From assembly GCA_035610365.1 (NCBI GenBank), contig CM069432.1, positions 112,983,529 to 113,047,528 on the forward strand: a stretch of 64,000 bases of DNA. The letters run 5' to 3'. Each line of letters starts with the position of its first letter. The stretch's first letter is position 1. The translations under genes and the position numbers were made by a program. The notes under the pieces are model-generated. The model did no database searches, was not told where the DNA came from, and saw only the letters and a program-made list of their open reading frames with translations. The DNA comes from Aquatica leii. Taxonomy: Eukaryota; Arthropoda; Insecta; Coleoptera; Lampyridae. Below are positions 12,286 through 23,617 of the stretch, in pieces.

Positions 12286-13266
12286 GAAGAATTGAATCGC
12301 ATGGTAAAAGAAAACATAATATCAGAAATTACTAAGCCCACTGAATTTGTAAATCCTATTACAATAGTTCGTAAACCGAATGGAGACATTAGAATTTGTT
12401 TGGATCCACAAGTACTGAATAAATACATGTTGCGTGAAAAGTATAATTTACCAACTTTTGAAGACATAACTAGTGAAATGTTAGGGTCACAGTTATTCTC
12501 CACATTAGACGCTAATAAAAGGTTCTGGCAAATACCATTAACAGAACAGGCTTCTAAACTTACTACATTTGGTACCCCATTTGGGCGGTTTAAATTTAAT
12601 CGTTTAGCTTTTGGGTTGGCAGTAGCGCCAGAAATTTTTCATCGGGTATTTTCAAAAATATTTCAAGGTATTCCACATGTACAAGTATACATAGACGATT
12701 TAATAATTTTTACTAAAGAGAAAACAGAACATGAGATCATTTTGAAAAAGGTTTTAGTAAGGGCGCGTGAGATGGGAGTAAAATTCAATCGTAATAAATG
12801 CAAATTTTTTAGACCGGAAGTCAAATACATAGGTCATATCCTATCAAAAGACGGTATTAAAATCGATAAAGACAAAGTAGATGCTATTAAACGAATCCCA
12901 CCATCAAGTAATACAAAAGAGTTAGGGAGATTTTTAGGAATGCTGACAGATGTAGCAAAATTTATACCGAATTTGAGTAAGTTGACTTATAATTTGAGAC
13001 AATTAAGAAAAAATAATGCGGAGTGGTTATGGTTGCAATCTCATGAAAACGAATTCAATCATTTGAAACAAATTTTAATGACGAGACCAGTTTTACAATA
13101 TTATGACGAAAATAAACCCATTGTCCTTTCAGTGGACAGCTCAAAAAGTGGGATAGGCGCGGTTATTTTGCAAAATAATGCACCGGTAGCGAATGCTTCT
13201 AAAGCACTCACACAGGCTCAACTAAATTATTCTCAAATTGAGAAGGAAACTTTGGCAATAGCATAG
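12286..13266 (+). pseudogene. Gypsy reverse transcriptase and start of RNase H
   Basis: RT blocks appear in order: NPITIVRKPNGDIRICLDPQ, STLDANKRFWQIPL, FGTPFGRFKFNRLAFGLAVAPE and the catalytic YIDDLIIF, followed by connection and the RNase H start (VLSVDSSKSGIGAVILQ). The reading frame ends at TAG (13264-13266), inside the conserved RNase H stretch after KETLAIA. Just beyond it, single- and double-base losses shift and then restore the frame within about 40 bp, so RNase H is broken by three closely spaced lesions. The RT catalytic YIDD is intact. Confidence 0.92.
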
Positions 13267-14904
13267 GGTGCCAACAGTTCCATCAGTATCTGTAGCAAAC
13301 AGTTTACAGCGAAAACAGATCACAAACCTTTAGAAAGTATATTTAAGAAACCATTAAATGAATGTGCTTTAAGATTGCAACGGTTAAGAATAACGTTACA
13401 AGCATATGAAATGGAGGTAAAATACAAATCAGGTGCGCAACTCTATTTTGCTGACGCATTGTCTAGAGCAAGTTGTGAGGATGCAAAATTTGAAATTAAT
13501 GAGTCAGCAATTGATGCGCAATTGGACTTGATATCACTAGACAATCTCGTAAGTAATCAGAAATGTTCAGAATCTGTTAAAGCAACAAAAGAAGATCCGC
13601 AATTGCAAATGTTATTAAAATACATTAAAGTGGGCTGGCCCAAACAAAGGAGTAAAGTAAATGAGTTAGTCAGGTTGTATTGGAATCATAAGAATGACAT
13701 GATTGAACAAAAGGGTATACTGTTTAAGGGTACGCAGATGATAATTCCAGAAAAATTGAGAAACGAAATGTTGAATAAACTCCATTACAATCACTTGAGC
13801 ATAGAAAAAACAATATCAAGGGCGAAAGAATATGTCTATTGGCCAAACATTAACCAGGATGTATACACTTTGGTTAGTAATTGTCCCGCGTGTCTGACTT
13901 TCCAAAGGAAAATTCAAAAAGAACAGTTACTAAAGAAGCAGATTCCAACAAATCCTTGGGAAACCTTAGCGGTAGATTTTTTCTACTTTAAGAGCAAGAA
14001 TTATCTTCTAGTACTGGATGTTTTTTCTAAATATCCAGAAGTAATATATTTATCTGATATCTCGGGAATAGAAATAGTAAAGAAACTAAAAGATATTTTT
14101 GCGCGACACGGTAAACCGGATACGATTTATACTGATAACGATCCACAATTTGTCAATACAGATTTTGATGATTTTAAACTAAAATGAAAATTTTGTCATC
14201 AAACTTCAAGTGCTGCCTATTCACAGTCTAACGACTTTATTGAAAGGCACGTGCAAACTATAAAAAAAATTTTGAAAAAAGCGTACTATGATAAAAAAGA
14301 CGTTTACCTTTCTTTACTTGAATATAGAAATACTCCATTGAGTCGTGGTGGTGCTTCGCCAGCACAACTCCTTTTTAATAGAATGTTACAGGGTCTTCTT
14401 CCAATAAATGAGAAATTGTTAGTAAATAAAGACAATTTACAGCATACAATTAAATTAAAAAATGATCAGAAAAAGCAGAAATATTATTATGACCGACACG
14501 TTAAAGACCTCAAAGAATTAAGTGTAAATGATAATGTAATGGTTCAATTCAAAAACGCTTGGAAACCTGCAGTTATTGTAAATCTAGATAAACAACGACC
14601 AAGATCATATTATGTTAAGCTAAGAAAAAGTGGAATTGTAATTAATAGAAATAGGAGATTTTTGAGGCAATTTAAGATTGACAATTTTAAAGAAACTGAG
14701 AAGGATGAGGCATTTGATAAAATTTTAGAGGAAACAATTCAAACAAATAGAGATGAAATGCATCACCCTCCTCAAACTGAAACAGTGCGAGAGGAAGATG
14801 TAGATAGAAATGAAGGCAGTGAAAGTGTAATCGTGGAAAAAGATTATGTGACTAGATTGGGTATAACGGTTAGAAAACCTAAACAGTTTGCAGATTATGT
14901 TTAG
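13267..14904 (+). pseudogene. Gypsy RNase H end and integrase
   Basis: RNase H ends with FTAKTDHKPLESIF and YKSGAQLYFADALSR. Integrase follows, with an HHCC zinc domain (LHYNHLSIEK...CPACLTFQ). Its DDE core has Asp in LAVDFF, Asp in TIYTDNDPQF and Glu in DFIERHVQTI. The C-terminal domain runs to the stop at 14902-14904. An in-frame TGA (14185-14187) sits between the second and third catalytic residues; the frame is otherwise continuous. The DNA transposon inserted 30 bp past the stop codon, so pol itself was not cut. Confidence 0.9.
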
Positions 14905-14934
14905 AATCATTGTTAATATGTAGACTATAGTTAA

Positions 14935-15470
14935 CCCAAGTAGCATCAAAGTGCGGATAACTTATACTGCCACTTCAGTTTAGTGATTATTACGGATTTA
15001 ACACTTTATATGCAACTTCTTAGTAATTATAACTTTATTCTATTGATTTACAGTGGAAATTACGTGCATACATCCTTTCTTAACCACTCTGTGGTTCTGC
15101 AGCTTTATGGTGAAAAGTGAAGTTTTTTCAACGTTATTTTCACTAAGTAAAATCCCTTTGAAGTTTTTTTAACTTTATAGTGGCAAGTTAAAGTGGCGGC
15201 CACTAAATCGAATCACTAAAATCTTACTTTAAAGTAACAACCACTTTGAAGTGGCTGTTCAGGTTTTGATCACGTTTTAAAAACTTAAAATATACCTAAT
15301 ATATAGCTGCACTCTAGAGTGGTATGTTGTCGTTGTTGTAACGTTTTAGCCACTTCCATAAGTGATTTTCACGCGACATTTTAGATTAAAGCCACTATAT
15401 AGTGATATTCACCTTTGAAATTCACTTTTAAGTTACAGTAACTAAACAGTGGCACATTCTCTACATGTCC
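14935..15470. repeat. Left terminal inverted repeat and subterminal motif array
   Basis: After the CCCAAGTAGCAT terminus come many short, often palindromic motifs built from CACTT/AAGTG: TGCCACTTCAG, AACCACTCTGTGGTT, AAAGTGGCGGCCACT, ACCACTTTGAAGTGGC, AGCCACTTCCATAAGTG and AGCCACTATATAGTG. CACTA-type transposases and their partner proteins bind such subterminal repeats. The same motifs fill the right end. Confidence 0.8.
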
Positions 15471-15549
15471 CACAATGCATCTCGCCATAGCTTTTAACAA
15501 AGAAAACGTCGCGTTGTGTGTAGTGATCTTGTGTTTATATAAATGCAAC

Positions 15550-17821
15550 ATGAGTAACAACCAAAAAAAACGTAAAAAAACTTTTCGACATTCCAGTACC
15601 TTTTACAGAAAATTAAGACTTCAGTTAAAAGACAATAGTATTAAACAAAATCATAATAGTGTTGTAAGTAAAAAAAAATCGATAGCAAAAAGCGTCCAAG
15701 CGTTACACCCATCTTCAGAACATAAATACGACGTTAACAGAGAGCCTATCATAACGGACGACTTAAGATTGGTTCCTAGTATTTATGAAGAAACTTCTGA
15801 CGTCAAAGACAATAATGATTCTAACTTTCATAATGAGGAGAACAGTGACGATATGTACATTCCTGCCGAAGATTATACAGACATAGTCTTTGAAGAACAG
15901 ATAGTTTCTCAAATTTCAATGACACAACAGCTTTTGACGTGGTATCATGCTCATAACATGACCCACAGTTCACTTGATGACTTACTGCACATTTTGAGAT
16001 TGAATGGTGTTTTAAACTTATCACTTGATAGTCGCACTTTATTAAAAACTCCAACATCAGTAAAAATTATAAAAATGGGAAATGGACACTTTTGGTATAA
16101 TGGTATTGCAAATTCTTTGCTTCTAACCTTTGAAAAAATTGCTAAACCATCGTCAGTGTCACTAGTTTTTAATGTAGATGGATTACCACCTTTTAAATCT
16201 TCACCAGTGGAATTTTGGCCCATTTTGTATAGAATTGAGAACATGTCACATATTCAACCTAAGGTAGTAGCAATTTATTGTGGAGAAACTAAACCACCAC
16301 TACAAGAATTTTTGTTGGAGTTTGTCGCTGAACTAAACGGTATTTTGACAAAGGGAGTTATTATCAACAATCATAAAATAGAAGTGAAAGTTAAATATTT
16401 TGTGTGTGACACGCCCGCGAGAAATTTCATAAAAGGTAATTTGATTTTAAAAGTAGATAACATTATATCAGTCAATTAATACATTTTTATAGGTACAGTT
16501 GGATTTAATGCAGCTCATGGATGTATCAAATGCATAACCATTGGCGAATATGATAAAGGCGGAAGACATATGAGCTTTCCAAGGCTTGATTGTCCTTTAC
16601 GGACTGATGAAAGTTTTCGAAAGAAAACAGATGATGGTCATCACAAAGAAGATTCGCCTTTGTTAAAACTTCCCATTAATATGGTAGATGACATTATAGT
16701 TGCAGATTCCTTACATTTGTTTGATTTAGGTAAGTACCTAGTACAACGTCCATTAAAGTTGACAATATTTGGTCACAAAGTAATAATATATTTGATACAC
16801 GTTGTTATTTATCAATCATTATGTTGCAGGTATAATGCGAAAGTGTTTGTATGGGTGGATTCATGGAAGTTACAATTTTCGAACAAAATTATCAGCTCTA
16901 CAAATTGACCAACTATCGGATATGTTAGAAGACTGCAACAAAAGAAAACCTGCTGAGATTCATCGCGTCATTAGAAGACTTAAATGTTTAAAGTTCTGGA
17001 AAGGTACTGAATATCGAACTTTTTTACTTTACGTTGGTTCAGTAGTACTCAAGGATTTTTTGTCTGAAGAAGCTTACTACAATTTTTTGACACTCTGTTG
17101 TGGAGTTACAATTATTTCATGCAATACTTATTTAAAATACATTACTATAGCTGAATATTTACTAACAGACTTTATTAAACAGTATATAGACATTTATGGT
17201 GTGGATTCAGTTAGTAGCAATGTTCATAATGTATGTCATGTAGTAAACGATGTTAAAAAGTTTGGTCCACTTTCGGAAATCAGTTCATATTCCTTTGAAA
17301 ACTTTCTTGGTCATCTAAAATCTTTACTCCATACTGGAAATCGACCTCTACCACAGTTAGCCAAACGAGTTATTGAACTGTCTAATTTTCAATCTCTAAT
17401 CAATAAAAGTTCAGTTTCAATAACTCCTTTTGTTGAAAACGAAGATAGGTTTAAAAAACATCAGTTAAAATGCTGTAATAGAGTTTTTAATAAGGTTTGC
17501 ATTTGTGATAACTTTTTATTGTCTAATGATGTTAAAAATAAGTGGTTTATGACAAAAACCAACGACATAATATCCATGATAAATGCTACTTATTATCAAG
17601 GAAAAATTGTTATATATGGTTCGGCGATTGAAGTAAAACTGGACTTTTTTGAAAAACCTATAAGGTCATCACATCTAAATATATACAAATCAGATGGTAG
17701 ACAAGTTGTACCAAGACTGTATTCATTGAACGAAATAAAATGTAAACTGATATCTTTAAAATATAAAAATTATTTTGTATTTATGCCGTTGCTTCATACT
17801 TTAGATATAGTAATAGTTTAG
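15550..17821 (+). CDS. tnp2/EnSpm-type transposase, 704 aa, 3 exons
   Basis: Exons are 15550-16435, 16493-16729 and 16830-17821, joined by GT-AG introns (donor AAAAG/GTAATT with acceptor TTTATAG; donor TTTAG/GTAAGT with acceptor TTGCAG). Phases agree at both junctions and the sum is 705 codons including the stop. The N-terminus is basic (KKRKK). Core motifs are VFNVDGLPPFKSS (Asp 210), FVCDTPARNF (Asp 287), CIKC, VADSLHLFDLGIMRKCL and SYSFENFLGHLKSLL (Glu 531 is my candidate third catalytic residue). This order matches transposase family tnp2 of the CMC (EnSpm/CACTA) superfamily and its C-terminal extension. An in-frame ATG at 15475 could add 25 residues; I chose 15550 because it precedes the basic region and has A at -3. 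It converges on the DUF4806 gene and should cut and join the element ends. Confidence 0.88.
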
Positions 17822-17879
17822 TTTTTTTTATATTTATTTTATATTTATGGAATGTGGTACAAATAGATACAAAAAAAGA

Positions 17880-20096
17880 TTATACATTATTTATGTCCTG
17901 CTCTGTGTTCCCCTCTTCTGTAATACTCAACATACTAGTAGGTTCCACTTCTATCGTTGCTTCTATTTCATCTGTTTCATTTGTGTCATTAGAATTATTG
18001 GTTGTGCAACTGCAAAATAAAAAATATAAAATATTATTACTTTATGTTAAGTATCTTACATTTTTCGTAAACTACGTTTTAAAGCGTATTTTAAAACGCC
18101 ATCTTTAAAAATGTTGTTGTTTTTTTGAATCGTATGGCGACTATCGGCCAAGCTCACGACCTCAAAAAAAACATTTAAGATCCCTTCCAAGCCCTGAAAT
18201 GCCATTTTCTTCGACATTTTATCTCTGGATATTCCAGTCCATGTGTAATTTATTAAAACGGTTGGAGTAAATACTCGGTCAACAATTTTATAGGCCACTT
18301 TTGTGCCGTCCGCTTCGCGACTGGTGCCCCCAATTTTTGACAAATATGAAATCTGTAACATAACTTGTGAAAAGCAGTAGATATTCTAATATAGGGACTA
18401 TACCAATTGAGCCTTAAACCGTTCGTTGTTTCTAATTTCCTTGTCCATTACTTCGATTTCTTCGGACGACGCCAATGGAAAATTTATTAGCGACAGTAAA
18501 TCTGTTTCCAGCGGTTTGGCGATTACGACGCTAGCAGCCGATCTTAGCTCTCCTAATCGATCAAAAATTTGATCCAAACTGATATTAAATTTAGCCGAGT
18601 CTCTTATCATACTTGATTTTATGTTTTTTATTTCATTTATAATAGTTGTCATCTCCTCCCTGATTTCCAATAGCGTTTCCTCAATACCAATACCCACTTG
18701 ATTTGGAACTGAATACACAATCAATTGTTTAATAATATAACAATAAGTTGTTATACAGAAAGTGATTTATAAAGCATACTAAAAACTTTGAAGTGTTTGA
18801 AAGCTGCGAGTAAATAAATTGGAAATAACATTTGAAAGTCCTACTTTTACTAAATAACATTATTATTACTTTATATTTCATACTCACTGGTATCAGTGCT
18901 ACTGTTAGTACAACTTATAGTCTGCAAAGAGCCATCAGTATTTACAAATAATGTTTTGTAGACACTAGTACCAACAGCATTATCATTACTGCTTATGGGT
19001 TCTATGACCTCTTGGGAGATTATTTTTATTTTGTTTTCCTGCAAAAGCGTAATTTTAATAATTTATTTAACCACAAAAATTACACTTACTTTTTTATGTT
19101 TGTCAAATAAGTCATTTCTATCTATCAGATTAGAAATATTTCCTAAGGTGTGACGTTTTTTCTTCTGGGCCATTTCAATGAACAGTCTACATACAAAACA
19201 AAGGCCCAGTTAGATAAAAGTTGCAATAACAAGTGTATATAAGATTGGTAATTCAAATGTAACAAGTTCTCAGATTTTATTTCAATACACAAAACAAATC
19301 AAAGCTGATTACTAATCAAGTGCATAACTTCTTATGATAAATTCAGTTTGGACAACTGTTGCATGTAAACAATGCAAGCAGATACGATGCCTATTTAAAC
19401 AAACGAACAATAGATTCAAAATGCATTGATATTAATAATATCTAATAACACTACTAATTTTGCTGTCAGTATAGTTATGTATCGCAGAATAGAGTGTCAT
19501 TTGTGTTGTTTAGATTATCACGAGAAGATGATTTTTATTATATATATAATTAATAGATATGTAATTTATGTTTTGTAAGAAATTTGGATGTTAAGGTGAA
19601 TGCGACTATGTGAACGGGAAGTAGTGGAATGCAACCACCAAGTTTAAGTGTAATGCGCTTTTTATGGTTGTCATGTGATTTTTTTTATGTATAGTTTTCA
19701 TAAAATAAACAGATATATGTATGCGTGTGTGAGAGAGAAATAATCGCTAGTTATGTTTTTGATTTGCTTTGTGCAACATGCCCGAAGCATGTAATATTTT
19801 CATTAAATGTAATAAACTTACCCTTCTTCGGCATCAGTGTCTATACACTTACTCAGTTCTTTCTCCATTCTTAATGCATCTTTAAATTCTGTTAAACCGG
19901 TGCATTTCACAATACATGGGTATTCCACCCAACAATCCTCCGGTGCACTGGCAACATTGCAACGTAAACTTTCTCGGGTTGAATGGTTCAAATGACCTGG
20001 CCATTTCAATACTTGTGCTGCTTCCCATTTATGAGGTACTACGCATACGTTCACCCCATTTTTTTCAATAGTTGAAACAACTTTAAAAAAATCCAT
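17880..20096 (-). CDS. DUF4806-domain protein, 416 aa, 6 coding exons
   Basis: Minus-strand coding exons are 19822-20096, 19090-19186, 18888-19038, 18404-18708, 18060-18352 and 17880-18009. All introns are GT-AG, phases agree at every junction, and the total is 417 codons including the stop. Residues 1-92 form an N-terminal module (VVPHKWEAAQVLKWPG, C-rich). Residues 99-104 (QKKKRH) look like a nuclear signal. Residues 184-235 are heptad-like and may form a coiled coil. Residues 250-360 match DUF4806, with ISYLSKIGG at 277-285 and NYTWTG at 311-316. The C-terminus is acidic and Thr/Asn-rich. A noncoding 5' exon probably ends before the GTGAGT at about 20210, with an acceptor TTTTTTAG before the start exon. 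I infer a nuclear accessory protein of the transposon, perhaps binding its ends; this function is not known. Confidence 0.85.
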
Positions 20097-20339
20097 TTGA
20101 CTGAACTGACTAAAAAAGAAAAACATGTTAGTTTTTCATACAACTTTGTTATTTAATAACAATAGCTTATTTTAAGATAAACAAATATTTGTATATGAAA
20201 ATTTAACTCACCTTTTCGTTAATTTCAATAACTGAATAAACACGAATAAACACTGTACATCAGCTGTTTCATCCGTAAAAGCAGATGCACCAACATAATT
20301 CTTTTAGTCACAATAATTTAAATTCCACTAAAAAATTGC

Positions 20340-21305
20340 GACTATTTACTCGATACGCACCCGGCCGATTTAAATAGTTTTGTTTGAAGTGGTCGTTCAA
20401 TGGAATTAACGTGCTCGTCACCAATGCCGCCACTTATTAAAATCACTTTTTAGTGCTCTGAAATCTGATTGGATGTATGTTAGTTTCATTAACCACTTAT
20501 GAGGTGGAAATAACTCCAAAGTGGGTATCCTTAGTTCCTGCCACTTTACGGTGACACTATTTTAGTAGCCATATTTATTAAAGATTTCTATGCCGCCATT
20601 AAAAAAAATTGGCCTACTACATAAAATAAATGAAATTTATAATCAGAAATGCATTAATTGTAGTAAATTAATAGATTGTCATTAAGTTTTGAATGTCAAA
20701 ATTTATAAAATGTATGTTGAATTATGTAGTTCTTAATTTTTATTTCAAAATTATTACGTTTTAATTTCGTTTTTCTAAAAAAAATTAAAATTTTGATAGC
20801 GCATAGTTATATCTCGAGCTATAAACCCTATATTTAACAGTAAACTTGCATTTGTTCCAATTTTGCTTTTAGCTAAAAGTACAAATTCGATTTAAATTAA
20901 TATTACATTATAAAAACTTTTTTATCGGACTAAAAAAGTTAGCTGAGTTGTCCATTTGTAAAGTAAAGAGGGGATATTGTAAGAAAACTAAACATTTAAA
21001 AATAAGAAAGAGACGAAAATACGAAAATAGCATATGCTAGAAGACTGCAGTTTTTAGTGTCCACGGCCACTAATGGCCACCACGCTGCCACTTGACAGCC
21101 CCGTGGATTTTACGTGGCTGTACAGTTATTGTAGAGGATATAAAATGGTTGTAATCACGTAACGGCCACCCATTATTTGTTCCCCATTTTGGTGGTAGCC
21201 ACGGTTTAGAACCGTTTCTTTACCGTGGTAGTAACTAGTGAAAGCCACTTTATAGTGCCTACGACTGTTGCTGCCACGTGGGAATCACTAAAAATGCTAG
21301 TTGGG
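20340..21305. repeat. Right subterminal motif array and terminal inverted repeat
   Basis: Two motif-dense patches (about 20380-20580 and 21050-21305) carry GAAGTGGTC, GCCGCCACTTATT, ACCACTTATGAGGTGG, GGCCACTAATGGCCACC, GTAGCCACGG and AAAGCCACTTTATAGTGCC. They surround an AT-rich filler. The end reads ATGCTAGTTGGG. The motif vocabulary mirrors the left end. Confidence 0.78.
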
Positions 21306-21427
21306 AAGTTAGTAAACTCTTCCATTTAGTAGAATTATCAGTTTGTTTTTTGTTCAAGGATATGTAACATTCAGTAGATTCTGTTTAGAACTTGTAGTAT
21401 TAGTTGTTTTTGAAAAAGAAAAGGAGA
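21306..21427 (+). other. Gypsy 3' leader and polypurine tract
   Basis: Gypsy sequence resumes after the transposon. A purine run GAAAAAGAAAAGGAGA (21412-21427) lies directly before the 3' LTR and is the expected primer for plus-strand synthesis. Confidence 0.8.
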
Positions 21428-21611
21428 TGTCATGAACGTACCGCCACTGGCGACAGCTGGTAAGGGGTTAGGGATTTTTAAAATACATACTAGGGTAATA
21501 GTGACAAATAATAATGTACGCAAGACCGGCTTTGTACAACTAACAATAAAGAATCTTACAATAAATTAAATGTTGGTTTATTTGATAGTCTTACTACACA
21601 AACGTATTACA
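21428..21611 (+). repeat. Gypsy 3' LTR, 184 bp
   Basis: Starts TGTCAT and ends TTACA, same length as the 5' LTR with about 11 differences. The GACGC that follows resembles AACGC before the 5' LTR. Confidence 0.92.
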
Positions 21612-22826
21612 GACGCCACCTGTTTGGCAAAACCTCCTCTGACACTAGCACATAAACAGGAACAATTTAAAGCGCTGATACCCGTCGCAAAATTTTATTG
21701 TGAGTTACACTTAATAATCTACTAATATAGTGAAATTAAACGCATAGGTGCAGATATATACAATTATATAAAAAAACACCTTTTGAGTGGTTTAAACTAC
21801 TTTGTAATCACTAATAACAAAACTGATTTCAAAACGTTGATACCGATTAACTGATTATTCGTGCACAAATAATACTATTAACATACTCTTCTGACGTAAT
21901 TACAAACCTAATAATCATGCAACATTTATAAACAAATAAACTAAAGCTAATCAATGGCTGATCAATCGGCATCGATCCCACGCAAAACTCAAAAACAAAC
22001 AATTAAACGTCCACTTACCAGTTTACAATGTTATAATTTAATTAACATTATTCAGTTTACGGAATATACTTATTTCTTTTATATTTATTTTTTTTTTGTT
22101 TTCCTAATAAGGTTGTCCACAAAGAATTTATTAATTGTAATGACGTCGAAGGAACGGCAATCCAGATTTTAGCAAGCCACTGGTTATCAATCGGTCACCA
22201 ATATCGAATCTCGCATTGTTCGCATTCCTGGACTTTTGATTATATTTTTTTTGTTGTTATTCAACAACGAAAGTGTGGTAGTAGTTGCTAGATGCCCTTT
22301 ATAAATTTAAGAGCACCCAATAAATCAAAACGAAAGCTTATAGTTTTATTCAGCCAAATAGCATACTGATATTTCTAAACAAAGACTGTAATTATGCTAT
22401 TGCTTAATTAAGAAGGTTTCAAATTTGCTTTATTTTAGCAAGAAGATACAATCCTCCCATACCTTCATTTAAGTACTTTTGGCAAAACCCACATAAAATG
22501 ATATTAAAAGTGGAATCGAAATTTTATCACAATTCGAGCGTTTCCGAAATATTTAATGGCTAGTTGCCTACCCTATTGCCGTATAAAATTCCAATTTGCA
22601 TTTAGGACTGTTACAAAGTCTACAGCGCAGGTATGAGACATGACATTGCAGGTTTTGGTCTACCATAATGCTTAAGAACGCGACCGAAGTAGTGGGGATT
22701 TGATATTTTTTATTATGTGCATCATAGATGCAAATCAACGTTAACTCTTCATTCATAGATGGCACTCAACATATAAAAACTGAAATAAAATTAAAAGCGC
22801 CATTATAGTAGTTGGAATGCGATAGT
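21612..22826. other. No recognisable feature
   Basis: Between the gypsy 3' LTR and the hAT element I find only short ORFs. The ones at 21954-22172 (plus) and 22568-22765 (minus) match no family I can name. Confidence 0.5.
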
Positions 22827-23430
22827 TTTATGAGTAAAGCACTTGCAACTTGCATTTTTTTGCATTTTTTGCATTTTTTTATACTTTTCCCTAAAAAAAT
22901 GCATTTTTTTTAAATTTGAGCATTTTTTGCATTTATTGCCAATTATTTTAAAATCCTATTAAACAGAAAGTTTTCATTATGGAATTTATTAAATCTGTTT
23001 GGGTTTGGAGTAATGATTATTATTTCATTACTTTACCAAATACCTTAAATTATGGTATTTGGTATTTCCCACTCTAAGAATAAAGACCATAAACAATTAA
23101 CTGTAAGCGGGGGATTTGCAGTGGGAGCGGCCTCCCTCAGTAAATATTAGGTAAACCTTTAATTCAGCAGTATCTTTCAAAGTGTTTGAGTCGAAATGCC
23201 TAAAACGACATTTAATACTACGTGGATAAAGTGTCACCAAGAACTTAGTTGGGATGGAAACCACCTTTTTTGTACAGTGTATTCAAAAATTGTAAGTATA
23301 TGTTACATATTGCTATTGGCTTTGTTTTTGAAGTATGTTTTATCTAAAAGTATAAGCATTCATGTTTTCAAGATATTATTTTTTATCAAATTTATTGTTT
23401 CTATCCTTACTACGTGGAATCTTTACATCA

Positions 23431-23617
23431 TTAATACATAAACTACGAGTTTAAAATTCCACAAATAAATACAATATATCAACTCAACCGGTTACACAAA
23501 TTACTTTGCATCATTCTTCAATATTTTGTTTGTCCTGATGATGCAAAGTTATTTGTGAAACCGGTTGAGTTAATTGTATTTATTTGTAGAATTTTAAACT
23601 CGTAGTTTATTTATTAA
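23431..23617. repeat. Inverted duplication inside the hAT intron
   Basis: Left arm 23431-23514 and right arm 23538-23617 are about 80 bp each and nearly complementary, with a few substitutions and a short indel, around a 23-bp spacer. The right arm carries a hammerhead-like core. It lies wholly within the transposase intron (23292-23840). Confidence 0.85.
23534..23575 (+). ncRNA. Hammerhead-ribozyme-like core
   Basis: CTGATGA at 23535-23541 is followed 15 nt later by GAAAC at 23557-23561, with CAAA and TTTG between them able to form a short stem II. The CUGAUGA and GAAAC boxes are exact. Stem I and stem III partners were not established, so self-cleavage is uncertain. The left arm carries a diverged complement without the CTGATGA box. 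Confidence 0.45.

Larger units (their letters stand above)
14935..21305. mobile_element. EnSpm/CACTA-like two-gene DNA transposon (complete)
   Basis: The 6371-bp element has inverted ends CCCAAGTAGCAT at 14935 and CCCAACTAGCAT on the other strand at 21305. It is flanked by AA on both sides (14933-14934 and 21306-21307), a 2-bp target duplication. It carries a plus-strand transposase gene and a minus-strand DUF4806 gene that converge, and both ends have dense GCCACTT/AAGTGGC-type repeats. Both genes can be read without any stop or frameshift, unlike the gypsy element it interrupts. Element ends begin CCC rather than the classical CACTA. Confidence 0.9.
10627..21611 (+). mobile_element. Ty3/gypsy retrotransposon interrupted by a DNA transposon
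   Basis: The element has two 184-bp LTRs, a primer-binding site, gag, pol in the gypsy order (protease, RT, RNase H, integrase), a polypurine tract and the 3' LTR. A 6.4-kb DNA transposon occupies 14935-21305, leaving about 4.6 kb of gypsy sequence. The flanking bases are AACGC before and GACGC after, a plausible 5-bp target duplication with one mismatch. Several stops and frameshifts make this copy defective. Confidence 0.9.

Noticed and set aside
15821..16244. Minus-strand ORFs within the transposase gene
   Set aside because: Antisense shadows of exon 1, with no family similarity.
16802..16830. In-frame extension of transposase exon 3 upstream of 16830
   Set aside because: It reads through a clear TTGCAG acceptor; the phased exon join gives the conserved LFDLGIMRK block.
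14935..21305. Classification as Chapaev or Transib
   Set aside because: Those have 4-5 bp target duplications and different ends; here the duplication is 2 bp and the protein is tnp2-like.
21954..22172. ORF starting MADQSASIPRKTQ
   Set aside because: Only the first 20 or so residues look non-random; the rest is low complexity, and no partner exon was found.
22568..22765. Minus-strand ORF with CDAHNK-like word suggesting Harbinger
   Set aside because: Flanking blocks do not follow the Harbinger order, so the match looks coincidental.
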